64,000 nt of DNA from Pseudomonas sp. 21 (lineage in GTDB: Bacteria; Pseudomonadota; Gammaproteobacteria; Pseudomonadales; Pseudomonadaceae), in contig NZ_JYOA01000004.1 in NCBI RefSeq assembly GCF_000955805.1, positions 62,001 through 126,000 of the forward strand, written 5' to 3'. The notes under the pieces were generated by a model that saw only the letters and a list, made by a program, of their open reading frames with translations, searched no databases and had not been told where the DNA came from. Below are positions 16,442 to 24,282 of this stretch, in pieces. A program made the position numbers and the translations under genes. Each line of letters starts with the position of its first letter. Positions within the stretch are counted from its first letter, which is position 1.

Positions 16442-17788
16442 ATGCCGATGGGAACCTACCCGCTTCACCCCGCCCTTCCCTCCCGCGTGGAGCGCCTGCC
16501 GGAGCAGGTGGACGTGGTCATCGCCGGCAGCGGCATCATGGGCTGTGCCACCGCCTGGCAACTCGCCGGCCAGGGCCTGAGCGTGCTGGTGCTGGACAAG
16601 GCCGGGATCGCCAGCCAGCAATCCACCCGCGCCTGGGGCTTCGTCCGCCAGCAGGCGCGCGATCCGGCGGAAGTACCGTTGATGATGGCGGCGATTCCGC
16701 TGTGGGAACGCCTGGAAGAAGAGCTGCAACTGCCGCTGGAATGGCGCCAGGGCGGCTGCCTGTACCTGGCCGAAACGCCGGAGCAGCAGCGCAAGTACGA
16801 AGACTGGCTGAAGGTCGCCGCCAACTTCGGCCTCGGCACCCGACTGCTGGGCCGCGCAGAAGTCGCACAGATGATGCCGGCGTTGAGCGATCCCGCGCTG
16901 GGCGCCCTGTATACCGCGAATGATGGCCAGGCCGAGCCGCGTCGCGTGGCGCCCGGCTATGCGCTGCGTGCCATTGAGCGTGGCGCCGTGTTCGTCGAAG
17001 GCTGCGGCGTCACCGGCATCGACCGCGCCGCCGGCGCCGTCTGCGGCGTGCAGACCGAGCGCGGCTATGTGAAAACCCGACACCTGTTGATCTGCGCGGG
17101 CGCCAGCAGTTGGCGCCTGGTGCAGAGCCTCGGCCTGGAACTGCCGCAACAGGCCGTGCGCTGTACCGTTTCGCGCACCAGCCCCGGCCCGGACGTTGGC
17201 GCGCAAAGCTTCATCGGCCACGGCATCGGCTTCCGCCAGCGTGCCGACGGGAGCATCAACCTCGCCGACGAAACCCAGGCCGACATCGACCTGAACCTCG
17301 ACTACCTGCGCGGCGCCCGGCACTACCTGCCGCACCTGCCGGAGCACCGCGCGGGATTCTCGTTCAAGCTCAACGGCGCGTTGTTCCACGACCTGCGCCA
17401 GCGCCTGCCCGGTTCGGAAAGGAGCATTAACGGCCCGGTGCTGGGCGAGCGCGATCCGCAGGTAAAGGCGAACACCGCGCGCGTCTTCACGGCACAGCAG
17501 AATCTGGCGAAGGCCTTCCCGGCACTACGCGATGTGAAAGTCGTGGAAAGCTGGGCGGGACTGATCGACGTGCTGCCCGACGGCATTCCCGTGCTCGATG
17601 CACCCGCGCAAGTGCCCGGACTGCTGATCGCCACGGGCTTCTGCGGCCACGGCTTCGCCATGGGGCCGATCGTCGGCCAACTGATGAGCCAGTGGATACA
17701 CAGGGGCGATCCCGGAATGGACCTGCACGCCTTCCGGCTGCGGCGCTTCGCCGATGGCACGGCGGGCAAGCCTTACTCGCTGTTCTGA
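16442..17788 (+). CDS. FAD-dependent oxidoreductase, DAO (glycine oxidase/sarcosine oxidase-like) family
   Basis: A 448-residue flavoprotein with an N-terminal Rossmann motif VVIAGSGIMGCATAWQLA (about residues 25-42) that binds FAD, and a C-terminal GLLIATGFCGHGFAMGP motif typical of the D-amino-acid-oxidase superfamily. The reaction is expected to be oxidation of a secondary or primary amine, with electrons going to oxygen or a quinone. The ATG at 16442 is chosen because the family N-terminus starts there and AGGGA lies upstream. The frame is open from 16190 but only antisense-like residues precede. It lies 88 bp after the ferritin-like gene and could belong to the same transcript. A pair of REP units follows. 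Confidence 0.83.
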   Translation: MPMGTYPLHPALPSRVERLPEQVDVVIAGSGIMGCATAWQLAGQGLSVLVLDKAGIASQQSTRAWGFVRQQARDPAEVPLMMAAIPLWERLEEELQLPLEWRQGGCLYLAETPEQQRKYEDWLKVAANFGLGTRLLGRAEVAQMMPALSDPALGALYTANDGQAEPRRVAPGYALRAIERGAVFVEGCGVTGIDRAAGAVCGVQTERGYVKTRHLLICAGASSWRLVQSLGLELPQQAVRCTVSRTSPGPDVGAQSFIGHGIGFRQRADGSINLADETQADIDLNLDYLRGARHYLPHLPEHRAGFSFKLNGALFHDLRQRLPGSERSINGPVLGERDPQVKANTARVFTAQQNLAKAFPALRDVKVVESWAGLIDVLPDGIPVLDAPAQVPGLLIATGFCGHGFAMGPIVGQLMSQWIHRGDPGMDLHAFRLRRFADGTAGKPYSLF

Positions 17789-17831
17789 CAGAGCGCATAC
17801 GCCCCACCGCGGAAACAACGCCGGGCTCTTC

Positions 17832-17920
17832 GTAGGAGCGAGCTTGCTCGCGAACAGGACCCGTCGGCCACATGGATGTGTACGAGAGATAGGGGTTCGC
17901 GAGCAAGCTCGCTCCTACAG
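17832..17920. repeat. Inverted pair of REP-type palindromes
   Basis: Copies of the GCGAGCAAGCTCGC-core unit at 17832-17855 and 17895-17920 point toward each other, between the converging FAD-oxidoreductase and rmuC genes. Confidence 0.85.
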
Positions 17921-17939
17921 GTCCGTTTGCAAGCCGTGC

Positions 17940-19418
17940 CTACTCGCCCTCTTCCACCACCGGCGCATCATCACTCAACGCCCGCTCCAGCCACTCCGTC
18001 GGCAGGTTCTTGCTGGCCCGCGCACCCAGCAGCTTCACCTGCTCGGCGCGGCTGATCAGGTTGCCGCGCCCTTCGCAGAGCTTGTTGCGCGCAGCGGCGT
18101 AGGTCTTGTCCAACTGCTGCAGGCGAGTGCCCATCTCGTCCAGGTCCTGCACGAAGAGCACGAACTTGTCGTACAGCGCCCCGGCGCGCTCGGCGATCTC
18201 GCGGGCGTTCTGGTTCTGCCGCTCCTGGCGCCACAGGCTGTCGATCACCCGCAGCGTGGCCAGCAGGGTGGTCGGGCTGACGATCACGATGTTGCGCTCG
18301 AAGGCCTCCTGGAACAGGTTCGGCTCAGCCTGCAGCGCCGCTGAAAAAGCGGCTTCGATCGGCATGAACAACAGCACGAAGTCGAGGCTGTGCAAGCCTT
18401 CGAGGCGGCGATAATCCTTGTCGGAAAGGCCCTTCACATGGCTGCGCAACGACAACACATGGGCCTTCAGCGCTTGCTGGCGTATGACCTCGTCGTCCGC
18501 GGCAATGAACTGCTGGTAAGCCGTCAGGCTGACCTTGGCATCCACCACCACCTGCTTGTCGCCAGGCAGACGGATCAGCACGTCAGGCTGGAAGCGCTCG
18601 CCATCCGGCGCGCGCAGGCTGACCTGGGTTTCGTACTCGCGGCCCTTCTCCAGGCCGGCATACTCCAGCACGCGCTCGAGCACCAGTTCGCCCCAGTTGC
18701 CCTGGGTCTTCTGGCCCTTCAGGGCGCGGGTCAGGTTGGTGGCTTCCTCGCCCAGGCGCAGGTTCAACTGCTGCAGGCGCTCCAGCTCCCTGGTCAGCGA
18801 GAAGCGCTCACGGGCCTCGGCCTGGTAACTCTCTTCCACGCGCTTCTCGAAGGATTGGATACGCTCCTTGAGCGGGTCGAGCAGTTGCCCGAGTCGCTGC
18901 TGGCTGGACTCGGCAAAGCGCTGTTCGCGCTCGTCGAAGATTTTCCCGGCCAACTCGGCGAACTGGGCACGCAGGTCGTCCTTCGCGGCTTGCAGGTCGC
19001 CCAGGCGCTGCTGGTGATTGTCCTGCTGCTCGCGCAGCTCGGCCGATAGCGCCGCATGCTCGGCGGAAAGACGGCGCAGCTCGGTTTCCTTGTCGGCGCG
19101 CTCGGCCTGCCAGTCCTGCTCGGCGTTACCCAGGCGGGCCCGCTCTTCCTTGCCCAGTTCAACTTCGCGGCGCAACGCCGCCGCCTCGGCGGAGAGTTCG
19201 CCATGCCGGCCACTCAGGCGCTGGAAAGCATCGCGATCCGCCTCAGCCCGCGCGGACAGCCCGTCCTGCGCCAGTTGCGCCGTCGCCAGCCGCTCGCGCA
19301 GCAAGGTCGCCTCCTGCTCCACCTCGACCCTTCGCGCTTGCAGGCGCCAGGCAAGCGCGGCCATGGGCAGCAATCCGGCGAGCGCTCCGATCAACAGGGC
19401 GGACAGATCGAGGGGCAT
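17940..19418 (-). CDS. rmuC: DNA recombination protein RmuC
   Basis: The 492-residue protein fits RmuC, which limits recombination at inverted repeats. Residues about 5-27 are a membrane anchor (LSALLIGALAGLLPMAALAW). Residues about 30-210 are a long coiled coil rich in Glu, Arg, Leu and Gln. Residues about 225-440 form the PD-(D/E)XK-like nuclease domain, with GNWGELVLERVLEYAGLEKG and VVVDAKVSL as recognisable family blocks and LLFMPIEAAF after them. The C-terminal tail is helical. The gene stands alone; its 5' side faces an unusual AT-rich intergenic region. Confidence 0.93.
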   Translation of the reverse strand: MPLDLSALLIGALAGLLPMAALAWRLQARRVEVEQEATLLRERLATAQLAQDGLSARAEADRDAFQRLSGRHGELSAEAAALRREVELGKEERARLGNAEQDWQAERADKETELRRLSAEHAALSAELREQQDNHQQRLGDLQAAKDDLRAQFAELAGKIFDEREQRFAESSQQRLGQLLDPLKERIQSFEKRVEESYQAEARERFSLTRELERLQQLNLRLGEEATNLTRALKGQKTQGNWGELVLERVLEYAGLEKGREYETQVSLRAPDGERFQPDVLIRLPGDKQVVVDAKVSLTAYQQFIAADDEVIRQQALKAHVLSLRSHVKGLSDKDYRRLEGLHSLDFVLLFMPIEAAFSAALQAEPNLFQEAFERNIVIVSPTTLLATLRVIDSLWRQERQNQNAREIAERAGALYDKFVLFVQDLDEMGTRLQQLDKTYAAARNKLCEGRGNLISRAEQVKLLGARASKNLPTEWLERALSDDAPVVEEGE

Positions 19419-19875
19419 GCAGGTCTCCGAGGTGTGGCAAAGGATCGCGCCAGTCTACCAGCCGCTCGCCAGGAGCGGCCTCGTCCGCCGTAAAGGCCCT
19501 GGAACAAGGCTCCTGAGCAAGCGCTCGGGACAATCCACAGAAGCTGTGGATAACTCAGTGGAGAACTTGCTGAAAACAGCCCATACCCCCAGTGAACTGG
19601 GGCCGTGTGACAGATTGGTGATTTTTTCACCAATCAAAATTTCCTTTATTTTTCAATAAGTTAAAAAACGCAAGGAAATTCAGGAGGTGGCCAACTGCAA
19701 TGTTTCGGGGACTTGACAGAGTGCGTCAGCATTGTGCACAAGTGCGCGCCACGCAGCAGCCGACCGCCCCGTTTCAGGGCAGTGGATAGGAAGTATTCTC
19801 AGGCAGACAGTGCATTCAACACGGGCGACGCGCGCGCCGGAAGCTCCGTCTTCCGACGCCGATACCCGGAGAATT
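19419..19875. other. 457-bp non-coding region with DnaA-box dyad and AT-rich inverted repeats
   Basis: No convincing gene. It holds the perfect DnaA box TGTGGATAA (19545-19553) inside the dyad CCACAG-AAG-CTGTGG (19535-19549). A 9-bp hairpin with a T5 loop (GATTGGTGA / TCACCAATC, 19613-19635) follows, and then the inverted repeat AATTTCCTT (19638-19646) and AAGGAAATT (19672-19680). Positions 19610-19680 are far more AT-rich than the rest of the window. The minus-strand promoter of rmuC should be in its left part. The hairpin could end transcription of the small minus-strand gene to its right. Confidence 0.6.
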
Positions 19876-20085
19876 TCATGCGATCTGAACCTGCCGGCGC
19901 GGCACACGCTGCGGCCGGACGATGCGGGGTGGTTCGGGAAGCTGAATCGACTGCCGCTCGGCGGCGCTGACCCGCGCATAAATGCGCTCGGCAGCACTGC
20001 GGCTGTTGCAGTCGTAGAAGAACTGGTTGAGGTAGACGCGCCAGCGACGATCGTCGCTGGGATGGACAGCTATCCGTATATCCAT
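19876..20085 (-). CDS. Small hypothetical protein, 69 residues
   Basis: I do not recognise a named family. The protein starts MDIRIAVHPSDDRRWRVYLNQFFYDC, with a beta-strand-like, aromatic-rich first half. Its second half is basic and proline-rich (PEPPRIVRPQRVPRRQVQIA), as in many small Pseudomonas proteins of unknown function. A good ribosome-binding site (CAGGGAG, 8-9 nt before ATG) supports translation. The gene lies on the same strand as the RES-Xre genes, 77 bp downstream of the toxin, and could be on the same transcript. Confidence 0.55.
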   Translation of the reverse strand: MDIRIAVHPSDDRRWRVYLNQFFYDCNSRSAAERIYARVSAAERQSIQLPEPPRIVRPQRVPRRQVQIA

Positions 20086-20162
20086 GGTCTGGCGCTCCCT
20101 GCTTGGCCATCCGGTAACTTACACCGCTCACCATGACACGACAGTGGCAAAACGATGAACGG

Positions 20163-20927
20163 TCAGGCCGGATGCGGCAACCTGCCCTCCACCAGGTACT
20201 GCTCGCGCCGGTAGAGCCGCGGGCTGTCGGGCACCTGGGCATGCTTGAAGGCGACGTACTCGGAAGTCGTCTCGCACAGCCACGGCATCAGGTTACGCGG
20301 GCGCTTTTCGGTAAACGCCGAAGGAGCGAACAGCGCTACGTTCACGCCGCCCTGCGGGCAGCGTGCCGAACGGTATTCAAAGGCCTCCACACCCGCCTCG
20401 CGCATCGCGCTGCCCAGGCCCTGGGTCACGCTGTAATCCTGGGGATCGAGCAGCGCTTCGTGTTCACGGAAGGGCGGCAGGTGAAGGCGCACACCTTTCT
20501 GTACCTGGAAACGCGCCTCGAACGAAGCATGCTCGGAAAGGATTCGCCCACTGGGCGGCGGTGTCGCCATGCCTTCCCACAGTACGAAGCGGTAAAAAGC
20601 CGACTCCGCCATGGCCGTTTCCAGCTTGAGCGCGCCGTAGAACAGGCTCGGCTCATGCCGCCGACCGAAACGCGAGCCCCAGCGCAGCGGCGGATAGCGG
20701 AACGGTGTCTTCAATAGATAGTGCAGCGGCTCCGCAGGTGGCGGCATGCGCGGCTTGCTGGTTTCCAGCAACTCCTCGAGCAGCGCCTGCTCTTCCAGGG
20801 TGTCCACCAGCTGCAGCGTCGCCACCTGACCCTGGCTTTCCACCAGTCGCACCAGGCGCCCACGAATGGGGGCGATGACCGAATCCTCATACTTGGCCCA
20901 GAGACGGGCGCCGGCTGTGAAGGACAT
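20163..20927 (-). CDS. RES-domain toxin of a type II toxin-antitoxin system
   Basis: A 254-residue RES-domain protein. RES toxins degrade NAD+ or ADP-ribosylate targets and so stop growth. The family residues are visible: arginines in LRWGSRFGRR (about 81-90), the Tyr of LFYGALKLETAMAE and its Glu (about 95-108), and a serine in NVALFAPSAF near residue 200. The N-terminal 65 residues form a helical extension before the RES core. The start ATG abuts the antitoxin stop (TGAATG), so the two are translationally coupled, antitoxin first, as usual for RES-Xre pairs. It matches the Res family by motif. The precise chemistry is inferred from characterised relatives. Confidence 0.85.
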   Translation of the reverse strand: MSFTAGARLWAKYEDSVIAPIRGRLVRLVESQGQVATLQLVDTLEEQALLEELLETSKPRMPPPAEPLHYLLKTPFRYPPLRWGSRFGRRHEPSLFYGALKLETAMAESAFYRFVLWEGMATPPPSGRILSEHASFEARFQVQKGVRLHLPPFREHEALLDPQDYSVTQGLGSAMREAGVEAFEYRSARCPQGGVNVALFAPSAFTEKRPRNLMPWLCETTSEYVAFKHAQVPDSPRLYRREQYLVEGRLPHPA

Positions 20928-21296
20928 TCAGACCTTGCCCCGGATGGCATCCAGGTATTCGACCACCGCGACCAGGCCCTGCACCTGCTCCATCAACTGC
21001 AATGGCACGCCGCCCAGGTGGCGGTTCTCGGTGCGCAGGAAGTGGCGCATGTCTTCATGATTGCCGCCGAACAGGGCGAACAGCGCGCGGTAGATACGCA
21101 CCAGCAGCAACGCCAGCTCGCCAGTCTTGCTGTCCACGCGCAGGCCGTTCTGCTTCCAGCGACTCACCGCGCTGCGGTCCACTCCGACGATGGCGGCCAG
21201 TTCCTGCTGGGTCATCGCCAGGTGCTCGCGCGCCGTCAGCACGGCCTTGGCCAGGACGGCATCGGCAACCGGGTTTTCCTTCAGCAGAGCGCTCAT
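20928..21296 (-). CDS. Xre/MbcA/ParS-type antitoxin for the RES toxin
   Basis: A 122-residue protein with an N-terminal helix-turn-helix (MTQQELAAIVGVDRSAVSRW, about residues 28-47). A C-terminal MbcA/ParS/Xre toxin-binding domain carries the typical LFALFGGNHEDMRHFLRTENRHLGG-type block and ends in YLDAIRG. The C-terminus normally inserts into and blocks the RES active site, while the HTH binds the operon promoter. It is the first gene of the two-gene operon. Dyad repeats just upstream (21315-21350) are the probable autoregulatory operator. Confidence 0.85.
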   Translation of the reverse strand: MSALLKENPVADAVLAKAVLTAREHLAMTQQELAAIVGVDRSAVSRWKQNGLRVDSKTGELALLLVRIYRALFALFGGNHEDMRHFLRTENRHLGGVPLQLMEQVQGLVAVVEYLDAIRGKV

Positions 21297-21314
21297 GGCG
21301 AATCCCCTGTCAGT

Positions 21315-21350
21315 GCATTTGCTACAAACATATCACCAAATGCTGTAACC
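21315..21350 (-). promoter_or_regulatory. Candidate operator of the RES-Xre operon
   Basis: An inverted repeat GCATTTG (21315-21321) / CAAATGC (21337-21343) overlaps a direct repeat of TGCTACAAAC and TGCTGTAACC. It lies 20-50 bp upstream of the antitoxin start in an AT-rich patch. Position and symmetry fit binding of the antitoxin HTH; the assignment is inferred. Confidence 0.5.
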
Positions 21351-21563
21351 GCACAAAGATCGCGGCACGGGAAATACGCCGAACTCCGCTTTCGCCCGCT
21401 CTGTATCAACGAACTGACAAAGCAGAGAATTTCTTTACCGAACATTTACTTACGCTTGGCGTTCGTTGACCTGACCGCGCGGTCTCATGAAGCACCCGGA
21501 TCGTCCGGGAGATGAAAGCAGGAATCACGCACCGGCAACGCCGGCTGCGCCAGGAGAAATACC

Positions 21564-22025
21564 ATGAAGAAGTCTGTCGCCCTGTTCTGTGCCGCCCTGA
21601 TGCTCGGCAGCCCGCTGGCGAGTTTCGCCCAGCCGGGGGGCGGCCCGGACAATGGTCCGAACCATCCGGATAGTCGACCGCCGCAACAGCAGCAACGGCC
21701 GGACCAGCAGCACAATCAACAACGGCCCCAGCAACAACAGCCTCACGGCAACTACAACCAGGGGCGCAATGGCCACGCGGATCCGCGCTACTACAGGAAC
21801 CCGGACTACCGCCCTCAGGCCGGCATGCCCGTACCCCACCGCGACTGGCGCCGTGGCGTGATCGTGGAGCCGAACTATCGCGGCGACCGCTATTGGGTCA
21901 CCGACTGGCAAGCACGCCACCTGTACGCACCGCCGCACGACCATCGCTGGCTGTACGTCAATGGCGACTACATCCTGGTGGCCATCGCCAGCGGGTTGAT
22001 CGTCAACATCCTAGCCGGTTATTGA
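21564..22025 (+). CDS. RcnB-like periplasmic protein
   Basis: A 153-residue secreted protein. Residues 1-22 are a signal peptide (KKSVALFCAALMLGSPLASFA). Residues about 25-70 are a low-complexity Gln/Pro/Asn-rich linker. The C-terminal half carries the RcnB-type core (GVIVEPNYRGDRYWVTDWQ, then LYAPPHDHRWLYVNGDYILVAIASGLI). RcnB-family proteins are periplasmic and in E. coli modulate nickel and cobalt efflux. Here no rcnA-like exporter is adjacent, so a metal role is not established. AGGAG at 21555 supports the start. Confidence 0.78.
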   Translation: MKKSVALFCAALMLGSPLASFAQPGGGPDNGPNHPDSRPPQQQQRPDQQHNQQRPQQQQPHGNYNQGRNGHADPRYYRNPDYRPQAGMPVPHRDWRRGVIVEPNYRGDRYWVTDWQARHLYAPPHDHRWLYVNGDYILVAIASGLIVNILAGY

Positions 22026-22031
22026 TCCACT

Positions 22032-22466
22032 TCAGGCGCTGGCGCTGAGCATCGAGCCGGCACCACTGCCACCGGCCCTGCGGATCGCCTCGGCCAACGC
22101 CGCGGCGGTCTGCTGCATGGCCGCACTGGTACTGGCGATGCGGCTCTGCAGGGCCATCAGCGCCGCGGTGCGCTCGGCATCCGAGGAATAGTGGCGCTTC
22201 TGTGCTTCGGCCAGCTCCCGCTGCTCCTGCTGCAACTGCTTCTGCAATTCCTTCAGGCGTTTCTGCAATTGCTCAACGGTGGTGCTGGCTTTGCCGGAAC
22301 TGGCGGAGCTGCTGCTCTTTTCGCTTTCCGTCGTTCCGCCTGCCTGCAGACGCGGGCTGCCGGAGCTTTCATTGGCGCTGTCAGCCTGCGTACCAGTGGT
22401 GGTCGAGGTGGCGACGCGTAGCTGACTGGCGAAAGCCTGGTTCGCCGAGGTAATCGAAAGGCTCAT
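22032..22466 (-). CDS. FlxA-like coiled-coil protein
   Basis: A 144-residue Ser/Thr/Gln/Ala-rich protein without a signal peptide. Residues about 60-100 form a strong coiled coil (STTVEQLQKRLKELQKQLQQ onward), and the C-terminal part is alanine/serine-rich and helical. This layout fits the FlxA-like family, small proteins sometimes linked to flagellar regulons in enterics. No flagellar gene is nearby, so the role is unknown. It converges with the RcnB-like gene with only 6 bp between the stops. Confidence 0.6.
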   Translation of the reverse strand: MSLSITSANQAFASQLRVATSTTTGTQADSANESSGSPRLQAGGTTESEKSSSSASSGKASTTVEQLQKRLKELQKQLQQEQRELAEAQKRHYSSDAERTAALMALQSRIASTSAAMQQTAAALAEAIRRAGGSGAGSMLSASA

Positions 22467-22590
22467 GCCGGATGTCCTTTGTACCGGGAGTTCAGCCGCT
22501 CTATCGGCTGCCGCCGGAAAATCTTGAAAGCGCCTTCGCAGGACAGGGCAAAGTCCCTAGGATAGGCGGCTTTATTTCCAGCCCGCCGCC

Positions 22591-23073
22591 ATGGACAAGA
22601 AACGCGCCTACCAACTGATCCTCGCCCGCCTCGCCGAAGACTTGGAGGTCGCCGTGCGCGCCGCCCAGACGGCCCACGAGACCGCGACCCACGAGGAAAA
22701 CATCGCCGAGAACAAGTACGACACCCTCGGCCTGGAAGCAGCCTACCTCGCCGCCGGCCAATCGCGTCGCGTGGAAGAAATCCGCCAGGCCCTGTCGCTG
22801 TTCGAGAACCTTCAATTACGCGATTTCGACGAGGAACAGGGCATCCAGACCAGCGCCCTGGTACAACTGACCAACGAGCGCGACCAACAGCGCTGGGTCT
22901 TCCTCGGCCCGGACGGAGCCGGCCTCAAGGTGCAGCACGAAGGCACCGAGATCCTGGTCATCACCACCCGCGCCCCACTGGGCAGCGCCCTGCTCCAGCG
23001 TCACCCCGGCGATGAAGTCGAAGTGGGTACCGGCAGCGCACGCCAGCGCTATGAAATCCTCGACGTCTGTTGA
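22591..23073 (+). CDS. GreA/GreB-family transcription factor-like protein
   Basis: A 160-residue protein with the two-part layout of Gre factors. Residues about 1-75 form a helical hairpin (KKRAYQLILARLAEDLEVAVRAAQ, then ATHEENIAENKYDTLGLEAAYLAAGQ). Residues about 85-158 form the FKBP-like C-terminal domain (VLITTRAPLGSALLQRHPGDEVEV type). The acidic tip expected of Gre factors is represented by EENIAENKYD. It likely binds RNA polymerase in the secondary channel, but whether it rescues backtracked complexes is not known. The ATG at 22591 lacks a strong ribosome-binding site. Confidence 0.72.
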   Translation: MDKKRAYQLILARLAEDLEVAVRAAQTAHETATHEENIAENKYDTLGLEAAYLAAGQSRRVEEIRQALSLFENLQLRDFDEEQGIQTSALVQLTNERDQQRWVFLGPDGAGLKVQHEGTEILVITTRAPLGSALLQRHPGDEVEVGTGSARQRYEILDVC

Positions 23074-23209
23074 CGCTTGCGCCCTGCAAAGCAGCAACAG
23101 TCGAGCGCATCGATGAAAAATCTGAGCGGAACAGACAATACCCGGCACGCGGACTGACGCAGACTAAGCTTCAAGGCCACACCCACTCCCGGCCTCAAGG
23201 AGAAGCATC

Positions 23210-23557
23210 ATGCTGTTCAATTGGTCCGAGTACGTCCCCGCCGTGAAAAAAGCCTTCGGCGCCCTGGGCAAGAAACACCCGAAAATGATCGCCGCCTACC
23301 AGGCTCTGGAAGCGGCCGCCGCCGACGGCGACGCCCTGGATGCCAAGACCCGCGAACTGATTGCCATCGCCGTGGCCATCACTACCCGCTGCGACGGCTG
23401 CATCGGCGTTCACGCCGAGGCCGCCCGCAAGGCTGGCGCCACCGAAGCCGAGATCGCCCAGACCCTGGCCACCGCCATCTCGCTCAATGCTGGCGCCGCC
23501 TACATCTACTCCCTGCGCGCCCTCGAAGCCTACGAGTCCGCCGCCGCTCCGAAATGA
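23210..23557 (+). CDS. AhpD-like / carboxymuconolactone-decarboxylase-family protein
   Basis: A 115-residue, all-helical protein with the redox motif C-x-x-C-x3-H (TRCDGCIGVHAEAA, about residues 62-75) of the AhpD-like alkylhydroperoxidase family. The pair of cysteines with the nearby histidine and upstream glutamate (KTRELIAIAVAI) supports peroxidase or disulfide-reductase activity instead of true decarboxylation. AAGGAGAAG precedes the ATG at a good distance. It is a single-gene unit between the Gre-like and a small membrane-protein gene. Confidence 0.85.
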   Translation: MLFNWSEYVPAVKKAFGALGKKHPKMIAAYQALEAAAADGDALDAKTRELIAIAVAITTRCDGCIGVHAEAARKAGATEAEIAQTLATAISLNAGAAYIYSLRALEAYESAAAPK

Positions 23558-23654
23558 GCCTGCACCCGCGGCGCCTCGGCGCCGCGGCCTGCCTCTTTCC
23601 CTTGCGGGGTGCGATGGGTTATCTGTGTTGCTCAGCCAACCAAAACCACTGCCC

Positions 23655-24011
23655 ATGCCCCAGCCTACCCTCAGCTTCTGGAAACTCACCCTCGCCATCG
23701 CCGCCGGCATCTGGCTCGGTTGCCTGGCCGTTGCCGCCACCGCGTGGCTGATCTGGCGCGACGCTCCGCTCGCCCTCACCCACCCTCTCGCTCCGTCACC
23801 AACGGCGCCCCCGCCGGCCCGCAGCAACGAAGAAATGTTCCAGCAATACCTGCAACGCCAGCAGGCTACGCAGGAGCAGCAGAATCATGAGATCGAAAAA
23901 GCGGAACGTGACAAACGCTTCAACAGCGCGCCATGTCAGTTCTGGCTGCAGCAGTATCAAGCGGATCCGACGCAGAAGAATCGAGAGAAGATGGATGGGT
24001 ATTGCGGGTGA
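23655..24011 (+). CDS. Small single-pass membrane protein of unknown function
   Basis: A 118-residue protein not assigned to a family. Residues about 9-31 form one membrane span (KLTLAIAAGIWLGCLAVAATAW). A proline-rich stretch follows (HPLAPSPTAPPPA), then a charged, Gln-rich helix (EEMFQQYLQRQQATQEQQN) and a C-terminal segment with two cysteines (SAPCQFWLQQY and DGYCG). The topology suggests an inner-membrane anchor with a periplasmic helical domain and possibly one disulfide. The start at 23655 begins directly before the span. The frame is open further upstream, over the AhpD-like gene, as a reading-frame shadow only. Confidence 0.68.
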   Translation: MPQPTLSFWKLTLAIAAGIWLGCLAVAATAWLIWRDAPLALTHPLAPSPTAPPPARSNEEMFQQYLQRQQATQEQQNHEIEKAERDKRFNSAPCQFWLQQYQADPTQKNREKMDGYCG

Positions 24012-24050
24012 TGGAGCGTAGGGCGGGGACTTTCAGGACGCAGAAAAGAC

Positions 24051-24085
24051 AAAACCCCTGAAACGCTAGGCATTTCAGGGGTTTT
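24051..24085. terminator. Bidirectional terminator between the small membrane-protein gene and tRNA-Ser
   Basis: A 13-bp stem AAAACCCCTGAAA / TTTCAGGGGTTTT with a 9-nt loop. It sits 12 nt past the 3' end of the minus-strand tRNA gene and also after the plus-strand gene. Confidence 0.85.
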
Positions 24086-24097
24086 GGCCATCTGTAA

Positions 24098-24187
24098 TGG
24101 CGGAGAGATAGGGATTTGAACCCTAGGAACTGTTGCCAGTTCAACGGATTTCGAATCCGTCCCGTTCGGCCACTCCGGCATCTCTCC
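24098..24187 (-). tRNA. tRNA-Ser (anticodon CGA)
   Basis: On the minus strand the 90-nt sequence folds as a class II tRNA. The acceptor stem is GGAGAGA pairing with TCTCTCC, the anticodon arm is ACGGATTCGAAATCCGT with anticodon CGA, and there is a long variable arm and a T-arm GGGTTCAAATCCC. The 3' CCA is encoded (24098-24100). It decodes UCG. It lies beside purC as in PAO1 (PA1013.1). Confidence 0.95.
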
Positions 24188-24282
24188 GTGCGGCGCGCAT
24201 GATACCAGCTTGAAGCCTGAAGGCGAAGCCCTTATTCAGGATTTTTTCGCGTGGTATCAGACGCTTGCGTGCACTGGTCGGA

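Noticed and set aside
19713-19970. An 85-residue plus-strand frame right of the AT-rich island
   Set aside because: No ribosome-binding site and no motif. It overlaps the better-supported minus-strand 69-residue gene.
20163-20927. Reading the RES gene as a metabolic enzyme
   Set aside because: The RES residue pattern, the coupled Xre/MbcA antitoxin and the dyad operator make a toxin-antitoxin pair far more likely.
10122-24010. A prophage or conjugative island in the mosaic
   Set aside because: No integrase, transposase, capsid or mobilisation genes were found; only REP palindromes.
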